Positions 21,783 through 34,549 of a DNA stretch of 64,000 nt are shown in pieces. Position 1 is the stretch's first letter; each line of letters opens with the position of its first letter. A model generated the notes under the pieces. The model was not told the origin of the DNA. It did no database searches and saw nothing but the letters and a program-made list of their open reading frames with translations. A program made the translations under genes and the position numbers. Source of the DNA: Linepithema humile (lineage: Eukaryota; Arthropoda; Insecta; Hymenoptera; Formicidae); contig NC_090134.1 of assembly GCF_040581485.1 (NCBI RefSeq), forward strand, positions 10,880,501 to 10,944,500. Reading direction: 5' to 3'.

Positions 21783-23179
21783 ATCCAGACGAGGTTTCTT
21801 GCCTGTCCATGCCTCGTACGGAGTAATCCCCTTGTTACTGACCGTGGGCATACGATTTAAAATGTAACAGGCTGTATTCACAGCCTCAGCCCACAATTTT
21901 ACAGATAGATTTCTGGCATGCAGCATGGTTCTTGCGCATTCGACGATGTATCTATTATCCCTTTTTGCTCGCCCATTTTGCTCCGACGTGTAAGGTGCAG
22001 TAGTCTCCATGTTTATTCCTTTCTCACATAAATATTTAGTCATGGCTTTGTTGCAGTATTCTCTGCCGTTGTCCACGTGAAGAGTCTTTACACGTCTTTG
22101 ATGATGGGTTTCAACCAGATTGACAAATTGCTTGAGTTTATCTAAAACATCTGATTTGTGTTTTATAAAATAAATAATACGAAAACCTGTGCTGTCGTCC
22201 TTAAAGTTCACATAGAAGTTTGAGCCTCCTAGCGATGGCTCTGACATCTTCCCTCCAACGTCACTGTAAATAACCTCTCCAGGCAGTGGTTTCTTATGTG
22301 CAATAGATTGAAAAGGAAGCCGATGTTGCTTCCCATATTGACAGGCTTCGCAGAATTTATCCTCAGGACCAGTGTCGCTGTCGGAGCAATCGATGAGTCC
22401 ATCTTTGAGTGTCTGTTGGATGTATTTATGATTTACGTGACCGAGACGTTCATGTCATCGCTTCAGATCTACTTTGGAGTTTGAGATCACATTAGCATGA
22501 TTGATTGTGACAACTCTGAACATCATACGGAAAAGATTGTTGTTTTGCTTGATGCCATGCGCTTTCAGCTCGTTATTCCTGAAAAAATCAACAGAATTTT
22601 TATTAAAGACAACTCGGAAGTTTTTGTTGATACAAGCTCCCACGGAGAAAAGATTTTTGTTCAAGCTTGGCACATAAAGCACATCCTCGACACGACTGAC
22701 AATCCACTGATTTTCGACAAATCTCTCGATGTGTACGGTGCCTCGACCTAAAACCTTGCAAATAGTGCCATCTCCAAGAGAAACTTCCTCGTCACTACAT
22801 GGTTGCAGCTCTGAGAGCCAGTCACGGCGATAGATCATATGCCTTGAGGCGCCACTGTCTAAGATCCATACATCCTTTGTAGCTGATCCTAGAATCTCAT
22901 TTGTTGATACTTCTGCTGTGAATGCCTCATTAGTGGATGATCCCTGATTCTTCGATTTCTTATCGTCTCGATTTCCGGATTCCTTTTTTCTCTTAAAACA
23001 ATTCTTTATAAAATGACCTTGTTTCTGACAGTAATGGCATGTCAAGTCCTTTTTAGAGCATTGTACCTTTTTCTTTGACGTCTTTTGTTCTTGATTGTTG
23101 CTTGATTTTGTATTCATCGCAGCAAGCGCGCTGGTTGTTTCGTCCACTATATTCATTCAGCTTTCCTCTTTGACGAGTC

Positions 23180-25928
23180 CAGTGATGCGATATTTCCCAC
23201 AGCGGTCCCGGCTCCGCTGCCTCACACAACCTTACAGAAGCGCTACGTCACGTATCCGTGTGAGCTCGGCCGTTCAACCAATGGAAGAGAGCGAACGTCT
23301 CCCTTCCACCGAGCCGACACAACAGACGATAAATGCATGCTACTTGCATGTTAAAAACAAGCGTTTCTGATTCAGAAAAGAAATTCTGAGGCGAGTGGCT
23401 GGAATATTAGAGATCACCTGTTCGAGACCTGCTTCGTGCAACTTTTTTTTCTTTTTTCCACATTTGTTTCTAACATAGTAAATTATTAGATAATATTTTT
23501 TTGCTCAAAAAAATAATATTTTCTATTTATTATTAATATTCGCATATATTAAACTAACAATTTTAGAAATAATACAGATCTGCTATTGTTAATAGAAAAA
23601 TGAAGTTATTTTACAATGTTGCAACAAAGTGCTAATTTAACATATGTGAATATTTTTAATAAAGATAAAATAATTTCTTTTAGCCAAAAACATTATCTAA
23701 TAATTTACTTAAAATAAATATCGAAAAAGAAAAAAAAGTTACAAAATCACAGTTTTCAAACACGAGATTTTTAATATTCTTGCCATTCGCCTTACTCGTT
23801 TAGCCATGCTTGTTATTTTACATTTATCAACATGAGAGATTACACGCCTGCAAAGCTTTTAATTATTTATTTTAAACTACTGCATATTAGCAAGATTACA
23901 GTAACTACATATACATGTACTGTGGAGATTAGTGGAGGAACACAGTAGCATATTAAAAATGCAGTCAAATAGATATAGATTGGTAATTTTATTAGTACTA
24001 TTAATAAGTAGTGGTCTTCCGCATCACCTTTGAAGTTTCACTTATGGCGCGTTTGATTTTTTTTTAAGTGGATCGTCGCCTGGAACCCTATTGTACCACT
24101 TTTTTTTACACCTGTTATTTACAGGTTAAAATAATTTACAGTAGTTGACACTTTATTTTTGTATCTATATACTTACTGTACTTTGTATACTCACTGTACT
24201 TGTACTTTTGCGCGTTGCGCGTATATTGGCGAGTTGGGAAAATTACTTTATAATTTTTTATAAATACAAAATATATTTTGTATTTATTATGCCTGCAATG
24301 CTATCAAGAGTAATGAGAAATACAAGGTGTCCCATTTTAAACAATCCACTCAAATATCTCAGAAACATTATGTCAACTATGTATTTTTTTACACCAATTG
24401 ATTCCTCTCATTATTTTGTGCATAAAAGTGTTGATGTAAGATAACTGAAAAATAAATATTTAACGAGATATTTTATAGTTTATGTAAAATTATGTAAAAT
24501 TAAAGTATAAAATATTTAGTAAACAATTCAATTTTTGGTCATCCTAGTTTTATAACTTTTTACGACAAATATTACGAGAAATCGATTTATATAAAAAAAT
24601 TAAAGTGGTTCCATTTAAAAAAACAAAAATGACCTTCAAATCTCAGAAGCGCTTCCATCCAAGGTCAAACAAATATCCCTATATTTTTTCTCTCTCCAAA
24701 TCTTACAACTTTTATTTAAAAAATTTTTTTATTTAACTCGGTGTTTCTGAGATATTTGAGTGGATTGTTTAAAATGGGACACCTTGTATTTCTCATTACT
24801 CTTGATAGCATTGCAGGCATAATAAATACAAAATATATTTTGTATTTATAAAAAATTATAAAGTAATTTTCTCAACTCGCCAATATACGCGCAACGCGCA
24901 AAAGTACAAGTACAGTGAGTATACAAAGTACAGTAAGTATATAGATACAAAAATAGAGTGTCAACTACTGTAAATTATTTTAACCTGTAAATAACAGGTG
25001 TAAAAAAAAGTGGTACAATAGGGTTCCAGGCGACGATCCACTTAAAAAAAATCAAACGCGCCATAAGTGAAACCTCAAAGGTGGTGCGGAAGACCACTAC
25101 TTATTAATAGTACTAATAAAATTACCAATCTATATCTATTTGACTGCATTTTTAATATGCTACTGTGTTCCTCCACTAATCTCCACAGTACATGTATATG
25201 TAGTTACTGTAATCTTGCTAATATGCAGTAGTTTAAAATAAATAATTAAAAGCTTTGCAGGCGTGTAATCTCTCATGTTGATAAATGTAAAATAACAAGC
25301 ATGGCTAAACGAGTAAGGCGAATGGCAAGAATATTAAAAATCTCGTGTTTGAAAACTGTGATTTTGTAACTTTTTTTTCTTTTTCGATATTTATTTTAAG
25401 TAAATTATTAGATAATGTTTTTGGCTAAAAGAAATTATTTTATCTTTATTAAAAATATTCACATATGTTAAATTAGCACTTTGTTGCAACATTGTAAAAT
25501 AACTTCATTTTTCTATTAACAATAGCAGATCTGTATTATTTCTAAAATTGTTAGTTTAATATATGCGAATATTAATAATAAATAGAAAATATTATTTTTT
25601 TGGGCAAAAAAATATTATCTAATAATTTACTATGTTAGAAACAAATGTGGAAAAAAGAAAAAAAAGTTGCACGAAGCAGGTCTCGAACAGGTGATCTCTA
25701 ATATTCCAGCCACTCGCCTCAGAATTTCTTTTCTGAATCAGAAACGCTTGTTTTTAACATGCAAGTAGCATGCATTTATCGTCTGTTGTGTCGGCTCGGT
25801 GGAAGGGAGACGTTCGCTCTCTTCCATTGGTTGAACGGCCGAGCTCACACGGATACGTGACGTAGCGCTTCTGTAAGGTTGTGTGAGGCAGCGGAGCCGG
25901 GACCGCTGTGGGAAATATCGCATCACTG
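23180..25928. mobile_element. 2.75 kb hAT foldback inserted in copia gag
   Basis: Two near-identical inverted arms of about 1.15 kb surround a 0.46 kb loop. Ends are CAGTGATGCGATATTTCCC and its complement. The 8-base duplication GACGAGTC flanks it (23172-23179, 25929-25936). No transposase. It shares CAGTGATGC and a TACGTCAC/GTGTG block with the hAT MITE at 52-230. The high arm identity suggests a recent origin or ongoing correction between arms. Confidence 0.92.
24323..24786. mobile_element. Mariner-like MITE in the foldback loop
   Basis: Terminal inverted repeat CAAGGTGTCCCATTTTAAAC extends about 45 bases through CTCAAATATCTCAGAAAC and is flanked by TA on both sides. No coding capacity. 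Its interior matches the decayed copy at 480-955. Confidence 0.8.
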
Positions 25929-26471
25929 GACGAGTCTCTCACGTAAGCGATCAAGTGTTTGATTTTCACTATCTACACTGTCCCATGCGGTTACAAAAAC
26001 ACTAAACTTCGCGGGTAAACTGTTTAGAATTTTGGCCATAATTGTAATATCTGAGACATTTTCACCGAGGTCTTTCAATTGACGCGCCATGTTTTCTATT
26101 TTTGCGAAGTGTTGAGCAGCCGTGTCACTCGATGCCATCTTGTGGTCATGAAAGCGAGACATCAGATATAATTTGTTTGTCTCACTTTTCTGTTCGTGAA
26201 GTGCACTTAGCTTTGTCCACATTTCATGGGCCGTTTCGCATGTTAGCAAAAAATCAAGTTGCGAGGCTTGTATGGTTGATGAGAGAATTACCATCGCTTT
26301 TGCGTTTTTCTTATCCCAGGCTATTATCTGTGTTGCCGATGCCTCTGGACCGCTTGGTCTTGCTTGCGTTCCGTAAACGATGTCCGTGAGCTCGTTAGCA
26401 ACCAGGATGGCTTTCAACTGGAATTTCCATGCTTGAAAGTTAGATCCTTCAAATTTCGTAATGTTTCTTAA

Positions 26472-29400
26472 GGTAGTACGTCTGCCAAGTCATTTTCTTA
26501 AGAAGTTTTTTAAACTTTAACTGTATATTAATGGAAATACTACCTATATATCTGTGAAATTAGAGAAAGATTGACCGTATCAAAGCTGAGATATTCAATG
26601 TTAAAATTAACACTTTTTATACGTATCGCATACGCTAAACCGGTATCGATGTTATGTTTTTAATTCTAACAATTAAACTACTCTTACCGTTTGAATAAAA
26701 AATAAATAAATAAAAGAAGAATGTTGTAAAAATATTATAAAAAAATTTGAATACTGTTGACCGTTTAGATTTAGAGAAAAAGATATGAAAAGTACACAAT
26801 TTTTTCAGCATTCGTGTTATACAGAAACTAACCTGTGAAAATCCGACAACGCTGTATGCGCGGATAGTCAATGCGCATCTAATTATTTTATATGGAAATA
26901 AATAGAGCTTACGCCGATTTATATAATGTTCTGATTTTAAAACGAATTTTAATATTTATTTTTTTAATAAAATAATAATTATATAAATTTGTATAAAATG
27001 TAAAAAAATTATTAAAAAATTGTCTTTTTTTCTAAATTTGAAATAATATATATAAGTTAAAGTAAAATGCTAGAATCTTATGAAATTATAACTAACAATA
27101 AGTTATATAAATTTAAAAATGCGAATTATATAATGAATACTTATAATTGATGCAAAATAATGAACACTTATATAATTTTTCTCTTTTTTATTTTTTAGTT
27201 ATCTTTAAATATTTACATAAAATTAACACATAATAAACAATATTAATCATATCGTATAACACAAATACAAAAAACACTTATTATAATGACTTAGCAGTTT
27301 AACGAATAAAACACTACACTACTAGATTAATTATATATAAAGTTAAATATTGTTTTGTGAAAAAAATGTTTGGATCTTTTCCAATACTTTTTTATTTTTA
27401 GTAACACGTGGTTTTCCATTATCAAGTCTTTCAGATAGTAATAGCGTAATGCCTTTTTTTCCGTTTTCGATATACGATTCTTTTAACTTATTATAATCTA
27501 TTTTGCTATTGGCTATTTTTTTATCATTCCTTCCGATATAGTGCCTTTGAGGAATTGCAGAGATGTAATAAAAGTAGCTGTTATTTGCGATTGCATTTCG
27601 TTTATTATCGCTTCTGAATACAATTTATGACTTATAAAAAAATTATTTTTTGGAATAATGAGATTTGCAATTTTTTGTAAAACATTAGTATCAAATTGTG
27701 CATCATGAAAATTTGTTGTTGTGTCAATCTCTAGTAAATCCTGGGCTAACTTAGACAATTTAAACATTGCTGGACCTCGTCGATGAGGAAGGAATTTTTT
27801 AAAAAGTGGTAGACTATCTGAAAATCCTATAATAATATTTTTAAATAGCTCCGTCATAGAATTATTAATTACAGCGCGAAGAAAGAAAGAAGTGTCAAAT
27901 GTCGCATTATGTGCAACTAATATACTTGGTTTTGATAGTGAATGTAAATATTCATAAAATGCTTGTAATGCAGCTTTTATGTTAATGGAGTTAACTTTTT
28001 TTCCATATAAGAATAATTCACCGGTGATATTTTCTAATCCTGTTATTTTTGACGCCTTGGACGCAATGGATTGTGTAGGATTTACATAAGTACAAAATAT
28101 GCTTTCCTCACATTTTGCTGCAATTTGCAAAATATCTGCAGTTTTTTGAAATCCCGATGTTTCTAAATCAAAGAAGACTATTTTGTATTCATGTGATTCA
28201 TCGTTTATAAAATGAGAAGAATTGATTATTGGAAGGACTGTATTGTTTAGATAATTTTCATTTTGATCAATACCACAATTAGTAAGATACGTTGTCCCTT
28301 CAATTCGTTCTGATCGTTTACGCAGTGCTTCTTTATTTCTGCGTAGCACATTTTTTGCTTTGCTTTTTAGTAACTGGTAGTCTTGCTATTACCGCTCGTT
28401 TTGCTCTGATCTCGTCTTTCTTTGCTACAAAAGATTTTGTGTATCTTCCAGGAGAGAGACACAATTTTTCTTTAATGTTTATTATATGACTATCGCCCTC
28501 ATTTTTGTTACACACAGCACTTGCAAAACGATAATCTGAAGATGCACTCCGACTATAGCATTTATTTTTTGGAGCTTTGTGAGCCATAATATTGTTAAGA
28601 CTCTCATTTGCCTGACTCGACGCAGCAATCGAAAATTTACTAGCATTCGCGGCATATTTAAAAAATATTTCTCGTAATTTATTATAAAGCTTTGGATCTG
28701 TCAGTAGTACTTCCTGTGGTTTGTTATTTCTAGTATTTCGATAATTTCCACACCAATTTCCACAATTTTCATGGCGTCCAAATACATGTTCGGGAATACT
28801 GCGCAAAATGTTTGCTAATTCTGAAGATTTCCCTCTATTTTGAGCAACTGCGTAACTAAAACATTTCTTTAAATAAGGTATAGTATCTTTTTTAGCCATT
28901 TCTTTAAATTGTTTTTTTAATTGATACAAATTACTGAGAAAATTTTTCTTTAGATGGTTACTATCACATAATTTGAAAATCGATTGTAAACTTTCGCGAC
29001 GTACAGCAGCAATTGTCGAACTATCTTCATCGCCGATTAAAACGCGAGCATTTAGTCCTATTTCTTTCAATACGGTACTTTGAGTCATTAATTCTACACC
29101 TACACTAGGCTCCATAGCTTTTGCACTGCCTTCAAAATTTTTTCGACAATCATGATTTTCTTTATTATTTCCATAGTCGCAGAATGCACATTTTCTATTA
29201 CGAGTAGCAAAATCAATTATTTTTCCACTGAGAAAACCAATTACGGCATCATAACCGTTTAAACTATCGTAACTTCTACCGTTTCCACGTGTACTCCATC
29301 CCATATCGTAAGATACAATAATATTGATGATATTTCCAACGGCAGCATCAAACTCATTGGATATGTTCATATCAGATTGTATCATATGATTTGTATCAGT

Positions 29401-30788
29401 TGATTGAGAATTAACATTTTTAGAAGTGACAGAATGAAGAGTGTTAATTTCGGGATAAATTTCTTTTGATATTTCGGCAGGCCTAATGGAAAGAATAAAA
29501 AAGAAAAACATGTCACTAAGAGAAATTTATTTATCAATAATGATTTTATTGTTTTTCAAGTATGATTAAATGTTGTGTTACAGAAGAAGGTGAAATACAT
29601 AAGTGAAGAAGCTTTTGGTATGATGTTATAATAAAATAGTAATAAAACTAATTTTTAAAGTAACAAAGTATATTTATATAGTACATCACCTCCTTTTTTA
29701 ATAAATAAAATAAAATGAGAATATTTCTTACAGTTCTTTGCATAACTTCTCAATATTTTTTATTACTAATTGACGTTCTTCTTCCGCTGCTCTCTTGCAA
29801 CTCTCTTTTGCTACTTTTTCGATTGCTGGACCAACTTGTCTCTCGTATCTTTTAAATGAATTTGAGGATATGGATGGAATATTTAAAGATGCAAATAATT
29901 TATTTAAGGAAGTATGTCCAATTCCAGAATGAATGCAACCTATGATTAAAATTAGGTTAAGTTACGTAAGTGAAGGTTATGTCAAAGATATACTCATGTA
30001 TTTAAAATTAGGAATACCATACCAAGAGCAGTCTTCATATTTATATCCGAATAATATGTTAATTTATCTCGCCGACAGCGTATTTTTCCGGTATAAACGT
30101 TTGTTGCAATGTAACATTTGTCACATATAACTTTCAAAAGAGAATTTAAACCGATACGGATCTCTTCTATAATATTTTCTAAGGAAAGAATGCACTTGCA
30201 ATTGCAACATTTAAAATTTTTTCCCAATTTTTTTAATTCTACGATACGTCTTCTTTCACAGACATCGCTATAACAGAGATTCACAGACGGAGATTGGTTA
30301 TGTCTTTTGGCTTTAGCCATAGCTGAGACGGCTTTTAAACGTTTGTTTAAAACACTTTCTTTTATAAATTTCCCTTTTTTTCTTAGTTGATTAGGCATTT
30401 TTCATTAATTTTGCATACAACACTTTATTAACATATTTAATTCTGACTAGATTGACATATAACAGCCATATTGAAAAAATGCGATGTTGCCACGATCATT
30501 TCCATAGTACCGTACATTAGTGTACGTCTATCGGTACACATAATGCATGTACATATACATGCATAATATGGACAATGGCAACAAAAAGTATTATATGTAA
30601 AGAACAATAAGTGGTTGCTTTTTATATGCATTTTGAAACATCATGTAAATTTTATTGATAATCTTTTGCAATAATATTACATTCACATATTATATATCAT
30701 ATATATAAATATTTAACATAAAATTATCGAACTTTTTCATATTTTGTTAAGTTTAACTTTTTAATAGTACTGTCGCGGACGTACTACC
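26472..30788 (-). mobile_element. TTAA-targeting element with Mutator-like transposase (Kolobok-like)
   Basis: Ends GGTAGTACGTC and GACGTACTACC are flanked by TTAA on both sides (26468-26471, 30789-30792). Removing the element and one TTAA restores the copia gag frame exactly (MAESID then LRNITKF), which fixes the borders. Length 4.3 kb, one large spliced transposase gene on -. TTAA target duplication is known for piggyBac and Kolobok; the protein is not piggyBac. Confidence 0.85.
27343..30398 (-). pseudogene. Mutator-like-domain transposase fused to DEDDh exonuclease
   Basis: Exons 30398-30023, 29939-29732 and 29482-27343, with GT-AG borders and consistent phase. The N-terminal zinc region (CCNCKCILSLENI, then VICDKC) is followed by CIHSGIGHTSLNKLFASLN. 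The core has VSYDMGWSTRGNGRSYDSL, CRKNFEGSAKAMEP and IGDEDSSTIAAV, which carry acidic residues of an RNase H-like fold as in the Mutator-like transposase family. The C-terminal third is a 3'-5' exonuclease: FFDLETSGF, AHNATFDTSFF and FHDAQFDTN give the DEDDh set. The tail ends in GKPRVTKNKKV. Two frameshifts at A-runs (about 28340-28370 and near 27516) break the frame, so it is probably inactive, but little else is damaged. Confidence 0.82.
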
Positions 30789-30913
30789 TTAAGTCTATTG
30801 ACTCTGCCATTTTCCAAGAGAAAAAATATTCTCACACAAGAAAGAAAACGTAAACGAAACTTGGGTCTCACGTTAACGAATGTCCTTTTCTATATCTCAC
30901 ACACTAGGCGTTG

Positions 30914-30929
30914 CCTGGGCCCATAACCT
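30914..30929 (-). other. Copia primer-binding site
   Basis: GAGGTTATGGGCCCAG on the - strand, three bases after the LTR. This is the known insect copia site, primed by an internal fragment of initiator tRNA-Met. Confidence 0.8.
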
Positions 30930-30931
30930 CT

Positions 30932-31221
30932 TGAAGATGATGGTGAGAAAAGAATTTTATTGAAAAAAGAATACAAAGAACGCAATATTACGCAACGCAC
31001 AGAACGCGACGATACTCGATGCACACCATATAACTAGGATATATCATGCACAGAACAGAAAAAAAGAAGGAAGAACGGAAGTCGCTATCGTGTGTTGGCG
31101 ACGCACAGCGGGTTGCAAGAATATAAACAAAAAGCGCAAAAAACAAAAATGCACTAGAAAATAAAATAAAGAACATGCATGCGAGACTAGAAAAGAAATA
31201 AAAGTTTGATAAAACTCAACA
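30932..31221 (-). repeat. Copia 5' LTR
   Basis: On the - strand it starts TGTTGAGTTTTATC at 31221 and ends CATCATCTTCA at 30932, about 290 bases, close to the usual copia LTR size. The gypsy protease frame resumes directly after it on +. No second LTR is available to confirm the limits. Confidence 0.6.
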
Positions 31222-34200
31222 CCGTCGAAAAGAAAGGTGGTAACGAATGCCGGTATAACCTTGCGGCGATTGTAAATTCGGGCTCACCGGTTAGCTTGAT
31301 AAAAAGCACTTACGTGCCCGAGTGCATGCAGTCTGACGTCGAACCGAGTAGTTGCGAGTTTCGCGGTATTAACGGAACGAAATTAATAGTCTTGGGCGTA
31401 TTTGCGCAGGAAGTGCGTGTAGAATCGATTCCGGTGACAATATCGTTTTTAATTGTACCCGACCACACGATGGTCCATGCCGCATTGCTCGATAGAGATT
31501 TTATATCGTGTCCGTCTCTAACTATTACGTTAGGAGAAAAGATCCGAGTGACTTGTGCCAATGGCGAGCGTGAGAACGAACAAGGTAATTGCCTGCACGA
31601 AATTATAAATATTGACACAACGAGTGCGTTTGAAAAACTGTCCGAACATTTGGATGTAAATCCTGCGATGAGCTACGAAATCGCACAGCAAGTACAAGAT
31701 ACGTATGATAGAATTTCGGAGATGCATATCGAGCCTGGATTTCCTCCGTGGATTTCGAAATGAGCATTTGCTTGAAAAACGAGCATCCTATCGCTTTCCG
31801 ACCGAGGCGGTTAGCCTTTTCCGATCGAGAGAAATTACGTGTTATTCTGGAGAATTTGTGGAGCGAGGGTATCATTCGACCTAGCGAGTCCGAATACGCA
31901 AGCCCGATTGTTTTAGTTCGGAAAAAAAACAGCGAACTGCGGCTTTGTGTAGATTATCGCGGAATAAATGAAATCACCATCCGAGACAATTTTCCTACCC
32001 CGTTGATTCAAGATCATTTGGATCAATTACGGGATAAGCGGTATTTTAGTAAGCTCGATCTTAAAAACGGTTTCCATCATGTGAAGGTTGCCGAATCGTG
32101 TATTAAATACACCTCGTTTGTAACTCCGTTAGGGCAGTTTGAATATTTACGGATGCCATTCGGATTGACTAATGCCCCTCGAGCTTTTCAGCGTTTTACT
32201 TATAAAATTTTTAAACTGCTCATCGAAAACAATGAAATTTTGTTATATCTTGACGATATCCTAATAGCAACGGAAAACATCGACGATCATCTTCGTATTC
32301 TGTATGAGGTATTTCTCCTTGCCCGCCGGCACGGACTAGTTTTCCGTCTAGACAAATGTACATTTTTATATGCCGAGATAACCTATTTGGGATATACAAT
32401 TAGCCACGAAGGTGTACACCTGAGTAATGAACATATAGCGTCCATAGCGGAATACTGCATTCCCCGTACCGTTAAACAAGTACAAAGATTTATAGGATTA
32501 ACTAGTTACTTTCGTAGATTCATTCTTAGGCCGGTTCTACAATAAGTTGCAAATACTCCGTCGCCAGTCGCGAATGCTCCGTCTTACTAAAAATAACTAG
32601 AAATAGCGCTTTCCAATTAGTAGTTGCCATCCTTCGCGACCGGTGACGGGGCATTTGCAACTTATTGTAGAACCAGCTTTAATTTCTCGCGTCTAGCAAA
32701 ACCGTTGTATGACCTTATCAGGAGCAACAAATTTAATTTCGGGTCAGCCGAATATGAGGCTTTTAATGCACTGAAGCGGGGCCTAGCGTCACCGCCAATA
32801 CTTGCAATCTATTCTCCGCAACTTGAAACTGAATTACATTGTGATGCAAGTTCGAGTGGATTTGGCGCAATACTGCTGCAGAAACAAGTCGACGTAAAAA
32901 TGCAGCCCATGTTCTATTTTAGCCGGCGAACTTCTTTACCTGAATCGAAGTATCACAGCTTCGAGCTCGAGTGCCTTGCGGTTGTCTACGCTATCCAACG
33001 ATTTTATATTTATTTGTCCGGTAGACCTTTTAAAATTGTAACCGATTGCGATAGCTTTTGACTTACTCTCCGCAAGCAGAATATAAACCCACGAATATCG
33101 CGGTGGGCTATGTATTTGCAAGGATATGATTTTCAAATCGAGCACCGGCCGAGAACACGTATGCAACATGTCAATGCGCTCAGTCGATGTAATAGCGTTT
33201 TGATTTTAGAAGGAAATACTTTTGAGCAAACATTATTTATTAGACAGAACCAAGACGAGGAAATACGGAGAATTAGAAACGATTTGGAAGTGCGTGAAAG
33301 TAAACACTTCGAGCTGCAAGACGGCTTGGTATATAAGAAAGCAGTCAAAAACAAGTTGTTATTCTATGTACCGGTATCGATGGAAACAAATGTAATCAGA
33401 ACGGGACACGATGAGTTAGGACACGTTGGCCTCGAAAAGGTAATCGAAAATTTGACGAAGTTATATTGGTTTCCGAATATGCGGAAAAAAATTAAGGCTC
33501 ATATTCTCAATTGTTTAAAATGCATTGAGTACTCTCCAGTTAGTGGAAAGACTGAAGGTTTCTTGCAAAGCGTTCCTAAGGGCGATAGGCCATTTTTTAC
33601 AATTCATGCCGATCACTATGGTCTGTTAGAAAAAAGTAAGAAAGGCAACAAATTTATATTGGCAATTGTCGATGGATTCACCAAGTATATTCGACTATGC
33701 GCTTGCAAATCCACAAAAACAGAGGAAGTCGTGAAACATTTGCAAGATTATTTTCGATTGTATAGCAAACCTCGACGATTGATAACCGATCCCGGAACCG
33801 CATTCACATCTAGCGTTTTCAAGGCTTTTCTAGAGAATCGATAAATCATGTGCTCGTTTCCGTCGGGACACCGCGCGCGAATGGGCAGATCGAAAGATTT
33901 GATCGATTGCTTACTCCAATGTTAGCGAAGCTCTGCGACTCCCCATGTGATTGGGATAAAATTATTAATAAGGTAGAATTTGCTATCAATAATACGACGT
34001 GTCGATCTACCGGCGAACCGCCTAGTAAATTATTGTTTGGTATTTGTCAATTGAGAGAAGTAAACGATAATATTAAATTATTTCTGGACGACTATTCGGA
34101 TAACGAAAGAGATTTTGATGAGCTGCGGAAGGCTGCGGCGGAAAATATTACAAATAATCAGCGAATAAACGAGCGATATTATAATGCTAAGCATAAAGCA

Positions 34201-34428
34201 GCGACGATATATAAAGCGGGTGATTATGTGATGATCCGAAACGTAGATACCACTCCTGGCACCAATAAAAAGTTAATTCTAAAGTTCAAAGGGCCGTATG
34301 TCATAAAGGAGATTTTGGACCATAATCGATACATCGTAAAGGACATCGATGGGTTCCAGCTAACGCAGCGATCGTTCGAAGGAACCGTAGGTCCTGACCA
34401 GATGAAGCCCTGGATTCGTAGAAATTGA
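31222..34428 (+). pseudogene. Gypsy 1 protease, reverse transcriptase, RNase H and integrase
   Basis: Protease region: AIVNSGSPVSLI, where the catalytic Asp is Asn. RT follows (about 31748-32528) with LCVDYRGINEIT, SKLDLKNGFHH and LLYLDDILIA. A MITE at 32529-32678 cuts between RT and RNase H. RNase H has HCDASSSGFGAILLQ and KYHSFELECLAVVYA, with a TGA (Arg to stop) at 33059-33061. Integrase has HILNCLKCIEYSP, HADHYG and ITDPGTAFTSSVF, then a stop and frameshift at 33842, continuing VGTPRANGQIERF to the end at 34428. At least four independent lesions, so inactive. Confidence 0.88.
32529..32678. mobile_element. 150-base Harbinger-type MITE, copy A
   Basis: Terminal repeats GGCCGGTTCTACAATAAG and its complement ending CCAGCT, flanked by TTA on each side (32526-32528, 32679-32681). 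Almost identical to 46301-46450. Sits in the gypsy pol frame and ends it early. Confidence 0.9.
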
Positions 34429-34549
34429 CTCAATTAATCGTTTATCTACAGTTGAATGTATTTTTATTTTATTTGTAGAAAATTATAAAAGCGAATTATC
34501 TCGAGCGTGACCAAGGACGGTCAAATGTCAAATGGTCAGAATGGCCGAC

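Larger units (their letters stand above)
21791..30810 (-). pseudogene. Ty1/copia gag-pol, multiply interrupted and 3' truncated
   Basis: ATG 30810 (MAESID), interrupted by the TTAA element 26472-30788. Gag resumes at 26467 with NITKFEGSNFQAWKFQLK and runs to 25937. The hAT foldback follows, then 23171-22455 with zinc knuckle CHYCQKQGHFIKNC and protease WILDSGASRHM, then integrase down to 21791. An in-frame TGA near 22455 replaces a Trp before HERLGH. The integrase zinc ligands CEACQYGK are present, as are YSDVGGKM and HVDNGREY. In the third catalytic motif NGRAKRDN the expected Glu is Lys. The frame stops at the hAT end (21782). Reverse transcriptase, RNase H and the 3' LTR are not in the window. 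Confidence 0.85.
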
